DNA of 36,246 nt from Streptomyces flaveus (GTDB taxonomy: Bacteria; Actinomycetota; Actinomycetes; Streptomycetales; Streptomycetaceae). Below are positions 15,577 through 23,962 of this stretch, piece after piece. The notes under the pieces were generated by a model. That model saw nothing but the letters and a program-made list of their open reading frames with translations. It was not told the origin of the DNA and made no database searches. The position numbers and the translations under genes are program-made. The stretch lies in NCBI RefSeq assembly GCF_014647675.1, contig NZ_BMPQ01000053.1, positions 1 to 36,246 on the forward strand. Direction: 5' to 3'. Position 1 is the first letter of the stretch. Each line of letters begins with the position of its first letter.

Positions 15577-16419
15577 TCAGCGGGGCAGGGCGTGGTTCAG
15601 CCAGGTCAGCAGGTCGTTGATGACCTCCTGCCTGTTGGTCTCGTTGAACAGTTCGTGGCGGGCTCCCGGATATGTTCGGTACGTGATGTCCGTGACGCCG
15701 GCCGTGCGGTAGCGCTTGACCAGCAGGTCGCTGAGCTGGAGTTGTTCGTTGAGTGGGTCCATGTCTCCGACCATGACGCAGATGGGCAGCTGGGCCGGAA
15801 CGCCTTGGGGATCGGCGAGTGTGGGCGATGCGCGGGCGAGGTCCGCCATGCCCTGGGCGTCGAGGCTGAAGCCGCACAGAGGGTCCGCGAGGTAGGCGTC
15901 GACGGCGCGCTCGTCGCGGCTGAGCCAGTCGAACGGTGTGCGGGCGGGCTCGAACGCCGCATTGAGGGCGCGCAATGGGTCTTCTTCGGTGGTCTGTCCC
16001 GCGAGCATGACATCGACCGCTGTGGTGCCGGTCAGCGCGACAGCGTTGATGAGGGCGGCGTGCCGCAGTATGTACTGCTGGGCGGCGAAGGACCCGAGGC
16101 TGTGGCTGATCAGTACCAGGGGGAGGCCTGGGTGCCGCTCGTGGGCGATTGCCGAAAGGGCGGCCAGGTCTTCGACGAGCCGGTTCCAGCCGTTGTCACC
16201 GAGATGGCCGGGCGAGGCGTGTCTGCTGAGTCCGTGTCCGCGGTGATCGTTGGCGTAGATGGTGAAGCCCTGATCGGTCAGTGCCGCGGCGAGCGGCGCG
16301 TAGCGGCTGGCGTGTTCTCCCATGCCGTGGGCGATCTGCACTACGGCACGCGGCGGTGTGTTGGGCCGCCATTCGTGCACGTGGATCGTGACACCGTCCG
16401 TGCTGTCGAAAGTGAACAA
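15577..16419 (-). CDS. alpha/beta hydrolase, monoacylglycerol-lipase type
   Basis: The protein has 280 residues. The start is TTG 16419 with AGGAG five bases before it; no ATG or GTG fits better. Family motifs are HGMGEHASRYAPLA (oxyanion region), YANDHRGHGLS, the nucleophile elbow SHSLGS, the acid in MVGDMDPL and the histidine in GARHELFNE. The elbow has serine where GxSxG usually has its first glycine, which is tolerated in some members. It is a soluble ester-cleaving enzyme with unknown substrate. The gene lies 107 bp downstream of the ABC-importer operon on the same strand and may be cotranscribed, releasing or cleaving an imported ester. It is convergent with the broken dnaE2. Confidence 0.88.
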   Translation of the reverse strand: MFTFDSTDGVTIHVHEWRPNTPPRAVVQIAHGMGEHASRYAPLAAALTDQGFTIYANDHRGHGLSRHASPGHLGDNGWNRLVEDLAALSAIAHERHPGLPLVLISHSLGSFAAQQYILRHAALINAVALTGTTAVDVMLAGQTTEEDPLRALNAAFEPARTPFDWLSRDERAVDAYLADPLCGFSLDAQGMADLARASPTLADPQGVPAQLPICVMVGDMDPLNEQLQLSDLLVKRYRTAGVTDITYRTYPGARHELFNETNRQEVINDLLTWLNHALPR

Positions 16420-16526
16420 CGCAACTCCTGATGTGGGGATCCGGGCAGCTTCGAGTGCCGGGCCGGGTGTCCTGAGTGGTCGGCCGTGGCTGAGAGGCCG
16501 TGTTTGAGGTCCGGGGGGCGGATGGA

Positions 16527-17240
16527 TCAGACGGGGTGTTCGCCGAGATAGCCGGCGACGATCCTGGCCTGGTCGGCATCGAGTTCCCGGGCCGCGGCGT
16601 GGGTGGTGATTTCGCCGTGGGAGAGGACGTAGCCGTGGTCCGCGACCTCGAGGGCCAGGCCGACGTGCTGTTCGACGAGCAGTACTCCGCAGCCGGAGTC
16701 GTCCGCGTAGCGCCGTACGACGGGGAGCAGCTCCTCCACGATGATGGGTGCCAGGCCGAGGCTGAGTTCGTCGAGCAGAAGCAGTTTCGGGCGCCGGGTC
16801 AGTGCGCGCCCCATGGCGAGCATCTGTTGCTCGCCGCCGGAGAGCAGGCCTGCCCTGCGGTCCTTGAGGCGGGACAGGACAGGGAAGTAACGGTAGGCGG
16901 CGGCCTCGTCCAGGCGCTCTCCCCGATGACCGAGGCGCAGATGTTCCGCCACGGTGAGACCGGAGAAGATGCCCCGTCCCTCGGGGACATGGGCTACGCC
17001 GAGACGGGCGCGGGTGGCGGCCGGGATTCTGTCGAGGGGCGAACCGGCGAAGGTGACCGTGCCGGCCATGGGGCGCAGCAGTGCGGAGATGGCCTTCAAC
17101 GTGGTGGTCTTCCCGGCTCCGTTGGCTCCAAGCAGGGCGACGACTTGTCCCGCCGCCACGGTCAGGGCGACGTCGCGGATGACAGGTGCACCGTCGTATC
17201 CGGCGGTGAGTCCCCTCACCTCGAGAACAGGGGTGCTCAT
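16527..17240 (-). CDS. LivF-type ABC importer ATPase
   Basis: The protein has 237 residues. Walker A is LLGANGAGKTTT, the signature LLSGGEQQMLAMGRAL, and Walker B LLLLDELSLGLAP, followed by the histidine loop VLLVEQHVGLAL. The DELSLGLAP form of Walker B and the short length are typical of LivF, one of the two ATPases of branched-chain-amino-acid-type (HAAT) importers. The start ATG overlaps the stop of the LivG-type gene (ATGA), so the two are translationally coupled. The substrate may be an amino acid or, as known for several family members, an aromatic acid or urea. Confidence 0.93.
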   Translation of the reverse strand: MSTPVLEVRGLTAGYDGAPVIRDVALTVAAGQVVALLGANGAGKTTTLKAISALLRPMAGTVTFAGSPLDRIPAATRARLGVAHVPEGRGIFSGLTVAEHLRLGHRGERLDEAAAYRYFPVLSRLKDRRAGLLSGGEQQMLAMGRALTRRPKLLLLDELSLGLAPIIVEELLPVVRRYADDSGCGVLLVEQHVGLALEVADHGYVLSHGEITTHAAARELDADQARIVAGYLGEHPV

Positions 17241-18067
17241 GATGGCTCCGGTGTGGTGGTGACGACCTTGGACGGGCCGTCGGCGGATGGCGTGCCGCCG
17301 TGCTGCCGGGAGGCAGCGGTGGGCTGGACCGCGGAGGCCCCCAGGTAGGCGGTGATGACGGCCGGGTCGGTGCGGACCTGCGCGGGTGGCCCGGAGGCGA
17401 TGACCTTGCCGAATTCCAGGACGACCACGTGGTCACAGATGCCCATGACGAGACTCATGTCGTGGTCGATGAGGAGCAGTGATGTTCCGTCGTCCGCGAT
17501 GGCACGCAGGCGGCGTCCGAGTTCGGCGCTCTCCGCTGTGTCCAGCCCGGCAGCGGGTTCGTCGAGGCAGACGACGCGCGGTCCGGCGGCCAGGGCCCGG
17601 GCCACGCCGACGAGTTTGCGCTGTCCTTGGGACAGCTGGTGGGCCGAGGCGTGCGCGAGATCCTCAAGCCCCAGGGCTGACAGGGCCTGTGCGGCGGCGG
17701 AGTTGGGCGACACGCGGCGGCCGAGCGTTTCGCCGAGAGCTCTCCACCAGCTCGGCCGGTCCGCCGTGATCTGAAGGTTCTCCGCGACCGTGAGGTCCTC
17801 GAAGAGCTCGCTGCTCTGGAAAGTACGGGCGAGGCCGCGTCGTGCTCGCGCGTGCGGCGGCAGACCGGTGAGGTCCTGGCCGTCCAGTTTCATCCGTCCA
17901 CGCGCCGTGACGAGGCCGGTGACGGCGTCCACGAAGGTGGTCTTGCCGGCGCCGTTCGGACCGATCAGCCCGACGAGTTGGCCTTGCTCGACGTCCAGGG
18001 ACACCTCGCTCAGTGCGTGCACCCCGCCATAACTGACACTGACCGACTGGACCGACAGTACGTTCAC
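17237..18067 (-). CDS. LivG-type ABC importer ATPase
   Basis: The protein has 276 residues from a GTG start (NVLSVQSVSVSYGGVHAL). Walker A is GLIGPNGAGKTTF, the LivG-typical LARTFQSSELFEDLTVAEN follows, the signature is LSQGQRKLVGVARALA, and Walker B is VVCLDEPAAGLD. About 30 extra residues rich in Ser, Thr and Pro follow the usual end. The start overlaps the permease stop by four bases (GTGA), and the stop overlaps the LivF-type start. It pairs with LivF as the second ATPase. The gene itself is intact although the permease gene upstream is damaged. Confidence 0.93.
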   Translation of the reverse strand: MNVLSVQSVSVSYGGVHALSEVSLDVEQGQLVGLIGPNGAGKTTFVDAVTGLVTARGRMKLDGQDLTGLPPHARARRGLARTFQSSELFEDLTVAENLQITADRPSWWRALGETLGRRVSPNSAAAQALSALGLEDLAHASAHQLSQGQRKLVGVARALAAGPRVVCLDEPAAGLDTAESAELGRRLRAIADDGTSLLLIDHDMSLVMGICDHVVVLEFGKVIASGPPAQVRTDPAVITAYLGASAVQPTAASRQHGGTPSADGPSKVVTTTPEPS

Positions 18068-19754
18068 GAGGCGACCTCCGTGGTGTCGAGCGCCGCGGGT
18101 GCGTGGTGCTCCCCGGCGGGGTGAGTGCCACCCGGCGTACTCACCTGGGCCGCGGCACGTGCGGCTCTCTTCGCCGTCCTGCGGCGGTGGGTGGCGCCCG
18201 CGATTCCGTCGGGGTTGGCGATCAGCGTCACGATCAGGGACACCCCGCCGAACAGCAGCGCCCAAGTCCCCTTGATCCCGAACCATTTGTCCAGCGCGTG
18301 CGGCAGCAGTGCCTCGGTCGACATCAGTCCCGCGATCACGGCTCCGGACACCATGGTGATGCCGCCGATATAGGCGAAGCCGATGAGGCCCAGAGCGGCC
18401 AGCGCGGTGAACCGGGCCGCGCTGACAGAGCCGAAGTTGTAGCCGTACAGGGTGCCGGCGACGCTGGCGATGAAGGAGCTGATGGCGAAGGCGGCGATCT
18501 TCACGGCCCGTACGTCGACTCCCGCCGCCGCCGCGGCCCGTTCGTTGGAGCGGACCGCGAGCATGCGTCTGCCGAGACCGGTGCGCCGCAGATGGGCGAC
18601 GTACATTCCGAGAACGACGGTGACGGCCAGCACGAGGAATCCGAACATGGGGCTGGGCTCGTTGCCGTCCAGACCGCGGAAGTCCGCTCCCGGGCCGAGG
18701 TTCACCCCGAACAGGCGAGGCGGGGGTACGGACACACCGGCGGTGCCGCCGAAGGAGGTGTTGCCGAACAGGGCCTGTTCCATGGCCAGGGCGGCGGCCA
18801 GGGTGACGACGGCGAGGCTCACACCGCGGACCCGGAGGGCGGAGATACCCGCGGCCACGCCGAGCAGTGTGGCCAGCAAGGTGGCGCCGAGGGCGTCGAA
18901 GGGGAAGGGAATGCGCAACTGGACCGCGAAGTGGGAGAGGGCGAAGCCAGCAGTGCCGGAGATGGCCAGCTGCATCACGGAGATCTGTCCGACGTAACCG
19001 GTGATGACGACGTACGACAGGACGATGACCATGCCGATCATCGAGTTGGTGAGGGCCTGACGGAAGTCGAAGGGCAGTACCACCAAGGCTCCTGCGGCCA
19101 CGACCGCGGCCAACAGGGCGGGACGTAGCAGCCGTTCGGGCAGGGGGACGGCGGGCAGTCTCTGTTCGATGGCTTCCCCGCGGCGCGGCAGGCCGGCGCC
19201 CCGGACGTACAGGGCGACCACCATCAGAACGAAGACCAGCAGCTGCTGAAGGCCCGGCATGGCGTTGCCGTTGTCGGTCGGGAACCAGCTCTGCGTGGAG
19301 AGGTAGTACACGATCGACTGCAGCACTCCGATGAGGATGCCCGCCGTGCAGGCGATCCACAGCGACGTGAACCCGGCGAAGAGGGCGGCGGCGAGAGCGG
19401 GGACGACCTGGAGAGGGAGGGTGATGGAGTCGACCTGGACGATGGGCGCGGCCAGGACGCCGAGCGACGCGGCGAGACGGTGCGCAGCGGCCGGAACACC
19501 GCCACCTCTATGAGCACTCCGACGGCGAGCGCGGCCACGAGCGCTCCGATGAGAGCGGCCACGGTCGGCAGGGTGAAGCCGAAGAAGCCAGAGGTGAGCG
19601 CCCAGAAGATGTAGGCCGAGGCCATGGCGACGGCGCCGGTGGACAGGTTGATGATGCCCGAGCCCCGGTATGTCACCACGACGCCGAGCGCGATACCGGC
19701 GATCAACGCTCCCTGGCCGAGTCCGAGCACGGCGAAGAGCAGGATCTGATCCAT
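18064..19754 (-). pseudogene. fused LivH-LivM permease with internal deletion and frameshift
   Basis: Translation from ATG 19754 (AGGAG six bases upstream) gives a normal LivH beginning: DQILLFAVLGLGQGALIAGI, YRGSGIINLSTGAVAM, and on to VLIEVAVFRPLRT near 19480. From there this frame turns to nonsense. A second frame takes over with RLAASLGVLAAPIVQVDS, the late part of LivH, and runs through a complete LivM (GYVGQISVMQLAISG, RTGLGRRMLAVRSNERAA) to 18064. About 100-120 LivH residues are missing at the junction, so this is a deletion that also shifts the frame, not a single-base error. The downstream frame alone may make a LivM-like part, but a working transporter is unlikely. The fusion of LivH and LivM is known in actinobacteria. 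Confidence 0.85.
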
Positions 19755-19872
19755 GCATGACTCCTGTCACGACTGTGGGAGTCCCGTGCCGACGGTGCTC
19801 CGTTGGGGAGGGACGGCTGCACCGTCGGCACGGGGGTGAGCCCGAGGGCTCGTGGGAGGGTGAGAGCGGGGC

Positions 19873-21183
19873 TCACTGGGGCGGGCGAATCCAGTCGGTC
19901 AGCGGCTTGAACTGGCCCTTGCCCTGGTACTGGTAGAACCGCGCCTGGTCGTTGCAGACCGCGGGGGCGTCCTTGTACTTGCCGCACTTGACCTCGGCAG
20001 CGCCCATGATGACCGGCCCGGTGAACTTCTTCAGCTGCTCGGTGACCGTCGCGGGGGTGATCTTGTCGGGGCCGACGGCGTTGAAGATCTTGGCGTACGT
20101 CAACACCGTGCTCCAGCCCAGCGGTGCGAAGACCTTGGCCGCCGTGTCCTTCTTCAGCCCCACCTGTGCCGAGGCGGTCAGGAACGCCTTGGAGTCGGCT
20201 GCCGAGGAGTCGGCCGTCAAGGTCTGGGCGACCCCGTACGTCCAGGCGGGCAGGTCGCCGCCGAGGCCCTGGGCGACGTCCGGAGACATGCACAGGGGGG
20301 TCGCGACCACCGGCTTGGTGACCCCCAGCTGCTTCAGGGCCTTGGCCACGCCGACGCATCCGGAACCGATGGTGATGGGCACGACGACGTCGGCCGTGCT
20401 CGCGCCCGCCGCGGTGACCGGGCCGATGAGATCGGTGGCCTGGGCGTCGAATCCGACGGACTTCACCTTCAGACCGGCGGCCTTGAGGCCCTTTACCGCC
20501 GCGCTGGAGGCGATCTTGTCTCCTGGCGTGTTCGTGTGGATCACCGCCGCGGTCTTCGCCTTCAGCACGTCGCGGGAGTACGTCCCCCAGGCGCCGAAGA
20601 TGTGCGGCAGGTCGCCGAAGGTGCTGAAAGTGTTCTTCGCCGTGGGCATGGTCGGGCCCGTCGCCACCCCGACCAGCACCGGCTTCTTGCCCGCGACCAC
20701 GGCGTTGAAGGAAGCGTCACCGAGGTAGAGATTGCCGACACCGATGGCGGAGACACTCTTGTCGCCGAGCAGTTGCTGGCCGCACTTCTGCCCCTCCTCC
20801 TCTGCCGACACCACGGTGCAGACCTTCAGTTCCAGCGGATGCCCACCGATCCCGCCCAGCTTCTCGTTGACGTACTTCACGGCGGCGCGGGCGCCCGCGG
20901 TCGCCTCGGGGTTGCCTCCAGGGCCGCCCTCCACGTTCACCCAGCCCAGGCCGACGGGGGAAAGGCTCTTGTCGGCCTTTGCCTCCTTCCCCCCGACGTA
21001 ACGCAGGTAGTCGGTCACGACGGCGCTCGACGGGCGGGAGTCCGCAGCGGAGGAGGAGGCCTGCGAGCCGGCGGTCGATGTCGATGCGGGTGTGCTCGAA
21101 CCTCCGCACGCCGAGATGCCCAGCAGGGACGTCGTGACGGCGGAGACGAGGACCAGTCTTCGGGGACGTGAGGTTGCGGGCAT
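19873..21183 (-). CDS. HAAT-type substrate-binding lipoprotein (LivK-like)
   Basis: The protein has 436 residues. A lipoprotein signal is clear, with lipobox LLGISAC and the lipidated cysteine at residue 26, then a Ser/Thr/Ala-rich linker. Periplasmic-binding-protein type 1 features include GWVNVEGGPGGNPEATAG, AAVKYVNEKLGGIGGHPLEL, FGDLPHIFGAWGTYSRDV and GWSTVLTYAKIFNAVG. It should capture the substrate outside the membrane and deliver it to the permease encoded next (119 bp downstream). The large ligand pocket of this family also accepts aromatic compounds. The gene is first in the importer operon and divergent from the TetR-type regulator at 21435. Confidence 0.92.
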   Translation of the reverse strand: MPATSRPRRLVLVSAVTTSLLGISACGGSSTPASTSTAGSQASSSAADSRPSSAVVTDYLRYVGGKEAKADKSLSPVGLGWVNVEGGPGGNPEATAGARAAVKYVNEKLGGIGGHPLELKVCTVVSAEEEGQKCGQQLLGDKSVSAIGVGNLYLGDASFNAVVAGKKPVLVGVATGPTMPTAKNTFSTFGDLPHIFGAWGTYSRDVLKAKTAAVIHTNTPGDKIASSAAVKGLKAAGLKVKSVGFDAQATDLIGPVTAAGASTADVVVPITIGSGCVGVAKALKQLGVTKPVVATPLCMSPDVAQGLGGDLPAWTYGVAQTLTADSSAADSKAFLTASAQVGLKKDTAAKVFAPLGWSTVLTYAKIFNAVGPDKITPATVTEQLKKFTGPVIMGAAEVKCGKYKDAPAVCNDQARFYQYQGKGQFKPLTDWIRPPQ

Positions 21184-21300
21184 GCGGGGATCCTCCGTGA
21201 TGGGAACAAGGGCAGGGCGGTGCCCGGCGGGGCATGCGGAAGGAGAGGCGGAAGGCAGCGAGAAGTCTGTTGGCGGACCGGGGTGACCGGTGCGGAGGCA

Positions 21301-21399
21301 CGAAAGGCCTGCTCATTCAGCCTTTCGAGCTTTCGTAACTTTCTTACGGAGCTGGAATCTAGGTGTAGGCTTTGCGCCGTGTCAACGCCTTGGTGACAC
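21301..21399. promoter_or_regulatory. three inverted repeats between the importer operon and its TetR-type regulator
   Basis: Three dyads lie in the 251-bp divergent gap: CGAAAGGC-N11-GCCTTTCG (21301-21327), CGTAA-CTTTC-TTACG (21334-21348) and GTGTCA-N9-TGACAC (21379-21399). The last one lies 36 bp before the regulator start and fits a TetR-type autoregulatory operator. The first could equally be a transcript hairpin. None was matched to a known site. Confidence 0.5.
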
Positions 21400-21434
21400 C
21401 GAATTAACGATCATGCAATGGGGAGGGGCAGGGC

Positions 21435-22235
21435 ATGACAACGGAAGCTGGGCGGCGCCGGCTCCCGCGGCGTTCCCTTGAGGAGACGCGGGCGCTGATG
21501 CTCGAAGCGGCCACCAAGCTCGTATGCGCCGGCACGGGTGACACCAGTGAGGCAGCCGTCTCTGCCGCCCTCGCCCATATCCGCGTGAAGCAGGTCACCG
21601 AGGAAGCCACGCGCATCATGCGGGAGCGGCTGGGCGACGGCCGGGCACCGGCGATCACGACCGGATCGATCTACCAGATCTGGCCGGCACAGGCGGATTT
21701 CCAGGCGGAACTCCTTTTCCACCTCACCACCCGCCAGGCCGAGCTGGTCCCGAGCCTGCCGGACAGCATCCGCCGCTTCGAGGAAGCAATCGACAACGGC
21801 ATCACGTGGCAGGAGGCGCTCAACGACGTACTCACCCACAACCACGAGAACCACCGCGTCGACCCGATCTACCGCGTGATGCTCGGCTTCTACGCCAGCG
21901 CGGCCAACCCGCGTGTGCGCGAGGCTCTGGGGCATTACGGCGATTCGTTCACCAAGGTCGCCTGTGAGGCGTACCAGGCCCTGCTCGACGCCTACGGACT
22001 GCGGATGCGCGCGCCCTACAAGGTCGAACACCTCGCCACCACTCTCGCGGCCCTGCTCGACGGCTTCCATATGCGTTGGATCGCCGGATACGCCGATCTG
22101 GACGACCCGGAGCGACAGGACGGCTGGTCCCTCCTGACCCGGGCCGCCGTCACGCTGTTCGAGCAGTTCACGGAGCCGACACAGCCGAGCGGCACCACTG
22201 GGCACGTCGAGGCGACCCCGAGCACACCGACGTAG
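21435..22235 (+). CDS. TetR-like transcriptional regulator
   Basis: The protein has 266 residues, starting ATG with GGGGAGGGG about seven bases before it. The N-terminus has the basic lead RRLPRRSLEETRALMLEAAT and a helix-turn-helix ending TGSIYQIWPAQADFQAELL, which is TetR-like. However, the part between them is longer than usual (TSEAAVSAALAHIRVKQVTE), so the DNA-binding domain is atypical. The rest is helical and would hold the ligand. It is divergent from the importer operon and probably represses it. The last residues (GTTGHVEATPSTPT) border directly on an IS630 remnant, so the natural C-terminus may have been altered. Confidence 0.82.
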   Translation: MTTEAGRRRLPRRSLEETRALMLEAATKLVCAGTGDTSEAAVSAALAHIRVKQVTEEATRIMRERLGDGRAPAITTGSIYQIWPAQADFQAELLFHLTTRQAELVPSLPDSIRRFEEAIDNGITWQEALNDVLTHNHENHRVDPIYRVMLGFYASAANPRVREALGHYGDSFTKVACEAYQALLDAYGLRMRAPYKVEHLATTLAALLDGFHMRWIAGYADLDDPERQDGWSLLTRAAVTLFEQFTEPTQPSGTTGHVEATPSTPT

Positions 22236-22238
22236 CGA

Positions 22239-22492
22239 CTACGAAAAGCCGTCCGCCGAGAAGTCATGGATCACGTCCCGGACCCAGTCCGCGCTGGTCA
22301 ACGACACCTCCGCGATCTTCGCCGCCGGCATGCCCGCACGGATAACAGCACCATCCGGGCCCGCGCTCACATCACTGCCGAACCGGTGCCCCTGCGGATG
22401 AACCACAACAACCGCATGCCCTCATCGTCAGAAATGTAGCCCTTCACACGCTCAGCGACCTGCGAGTTCACCAACACCCGCACGGGGCGTTC
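22239..22492 (-). pseudogene. IS630-family transposase, N-terminal remnant
   Basis: Reading the minus strand, the first frame gives YISDDEGMRLLWFIRRGTGS and stops at 22367. A second frame gives MPAAKIAEVSLTSADW followed by VRDVIHDFSADGF and stops at 22239. Together they match the start of IS630-type transposases (DEEGRKLQQIVRRG, then AKIAEVALTSEDRVREVIHNF in shortened form). A nonsense codon and a frameshift separate the halves, and the catalytic part is gone. It abuts the end of the TetR-like gene. Confidence 0.7.
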
Positions 22493-22605
22493 TTGAGTGG
22501 GCTTGGTCAGGGGGTCTTGGGGGGTCGCGGAGATCGTTCCCCAGGACGGGAGTGATCGTTCTCCAGATGAGTTACGCCGCCGCCCTGCGGCGAGGTGGCG
22601 TTGAC

Positions 22606-22785
22606 TCATTCGATGTGTCTGTCGTGGACCTCGAGAGTGAGGTGGGGCCACGAGGTGGCGAACCGGGTCAGGTCACCGGCGGTCGGGATGGCCGCCGCGG
22701 GTAGTGACTCACTGGGAAGGAACTGAACGGTGGTCCCGGTCGTGCCGTCGTGGGCGATCGGCGCCAGGCCGGTCACAGTGTTCAG
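22606..22785 (-). pseudogene. C-terminal scrap resembling a GyrB/ParE-type ATPase protein
   Basis: A frame overlapping the end of the MpaB-like gene reads LNTVTGLAPIAHDGTTGTTV, then QFLPSESLPAAAIPTAGDL and WPHLTLEVHDRHIE before a TGA at 22606. The GTTVQFLPS segment looks like the GTxVxFxP motif of gyrase-type ATPase domains. No start codon and no upstream part are visible. It is probably a relic of a deleted gene. Assignment is weak. Confidence 0.3.
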
Positions 22786-23783
22786 GCGGTGAAGGAGGTC
22801 TCGGCGGGGACCTGGGCCGCCGTTTCCGCGGAGGCTCCGCGCGGGGGCAGGCCGTGGCGCTTGCGGAAGTACGTGGAGAAGTCCTCGTCGAGACGGCGGA
22901 TGCCATCGGACCGGTCGCGGCGTTCCTGCCGTGTCTGTGTCTCCATCGCCTCCTGGTAGTTGGTCGTGGGATCCGGCAGTAGGGTCTGCTGGATGCGCAG
23001 GGCCAGTCCCGTGGTCTTCAGGAGCAGGGCCCGGACAGGTGCGGGGGGCGGGGTCATGCCGTGGACCCGCCAGGTGGTCGGGTGCATCGTCGACGTGGCC
23101 AGAGCGCGGGCCAGGCCGTGCAGTGGCCTGGGGAAGTTCCGGTAGGCGAACTGGTCCAGGATGGCCAGCGTGACCCAGCGGCCCTCGTCGTTCTCAGGCC
23201 AGGGCCGGTTCTCGAACTCGTCGACGAAGGCCATCAGGGAGTCCCAGTCCTCAGGCATGTCCATGATCGTGTTGCCGTGCTCGTCGGTGAAGAGCTTGGA
23301 CATCTCGAACCAGAAGCGGTGCGCGGCGATCTTCTGCTTCTCGGTGTACCCGGGCAGCCCCAGTTTGAGGTTGAAGCGATGCAGGGCTGCGGCGCTGAAG
23401 CAGAGGGTGTAGACGTAGTCGTCCATGTGGGCGAAGCTGCCCGGATAACGCTTGGCGTGGAAGGCGTGCAGCTTGTTGATGCCCTCCACCGACTTCTGCG
23501 TTTTGGGGTGGTGCGGGCCGTAGTGCCACCAGAGGAGATTGTTGCGGACAGTGTCCTCCACGCGCTGCGTAGCCCGCTCGAGCACCTTGCCGTCCCCCTT
23601 GTTCCACAGCGGCTGAGCCCCGTGCCGAGGGACGTAGAAGTGCGGGAACAGGTGGGTGTAGACCAGGTTCAGTGCGAAGTCCGTCAGGCCGTAGGTGCTC
23701 GTCAGGCGCCAGATCTCCACGTAGTCGGTCTCCGGATCCAGCTGTTCGATCCGCTGGGCGATCCACCTGCGCGGCTGCTTCAT
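22782..23783 (-). CDS. MpaB-like (DUF2236) haem-type oxygenase
   Basis: The protein has 333 residues from ATG 23783 (MKQPRRWIAQRIEQLDPETD). The centre carries features of the DUF2236 superfamily, which includes fungal MpaB and the rubber-cleaving latex clearing protein: SVEGINKLHAFHAKRYPG with candidate haem-ligand histidines, then HMDDYVYTLCFSAAALHRF. Characterised relatives cleave carbon-carbon double bonds oxidatively and yield aldehydes or ketones. No signal peptide is seen. The gene lies 179 bp downstream of an aldehyde dehydrogenase gene on the same strand, and both have the same palindrome upstream, so the two probably act in one oxidation route. The substrate is unknown. The frame is open far upstream through the dehydrogenase gene, but that stretch is a shadow. 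Confidence 0.8.
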   Translation of the reverse strand: MKQPRRWIAQRIEQLDPETDYVEIWRLTSTYGLTDFALNLVYTHLFPHFYVPRHGAQPLWNKGDGKVLERATQRVEDTVRNNLLWWHYGPHHPKTQKSVEGINKLHAFHAKRYPGSFAHMDDYVYTLCFSAAALHRFNLKLGLPGYTEKQKIAAHRFWFEMSKLFTDEHGNTIMDMPEDWDSLMAFVDEFENRPWPENDEGRWVTLAILDQFAYRNFPRPLHGLARALATSTMHPTTWRVHGMTPPPAPVRALLLKTTGLALRIQQTLLPDPTTNYQEAMETQTRQERRDRSDGIRRLDEDFSTYFRKRHGLPPRGASAETAAQVPAETSFTA

Positions 23784-23880
23784 GATCGTGTCCTTTCCGG
23801 GTCTTTCATCCCGTGCACGCCACCCTTCCGGCAGCCAGTGCCGCAGGCATCGGTTGCCGGGGCCAAGGTCTGGGCGGGCC

Positions 23881-23899
23881 CCTGTACGCGGCGTACAGG
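23881..23899. promoter_or_regulatory. palindromic operator upstream of the MpaB-like gene
   Basis: CCTGTACGC-G-GCGTACAGG is a perfect palindrome with 9-bp arms, 98 bp before the MpaB-like start. Its core TGTAC-N5-GTACA recurs at 25618-25632 upstream of the aldehyde dehydrogenase gene with the same spacing, so a common regulator is likely. Which regulator binds is not known. Confidence 0.7.
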
Positions 23900-23962
23900 A
23901 GCGCGCGAAGGGGCTGCGTGCGAGGCGCCCGCTGGGCCTCGCACGGCGTTCGCCCGGGTCGG

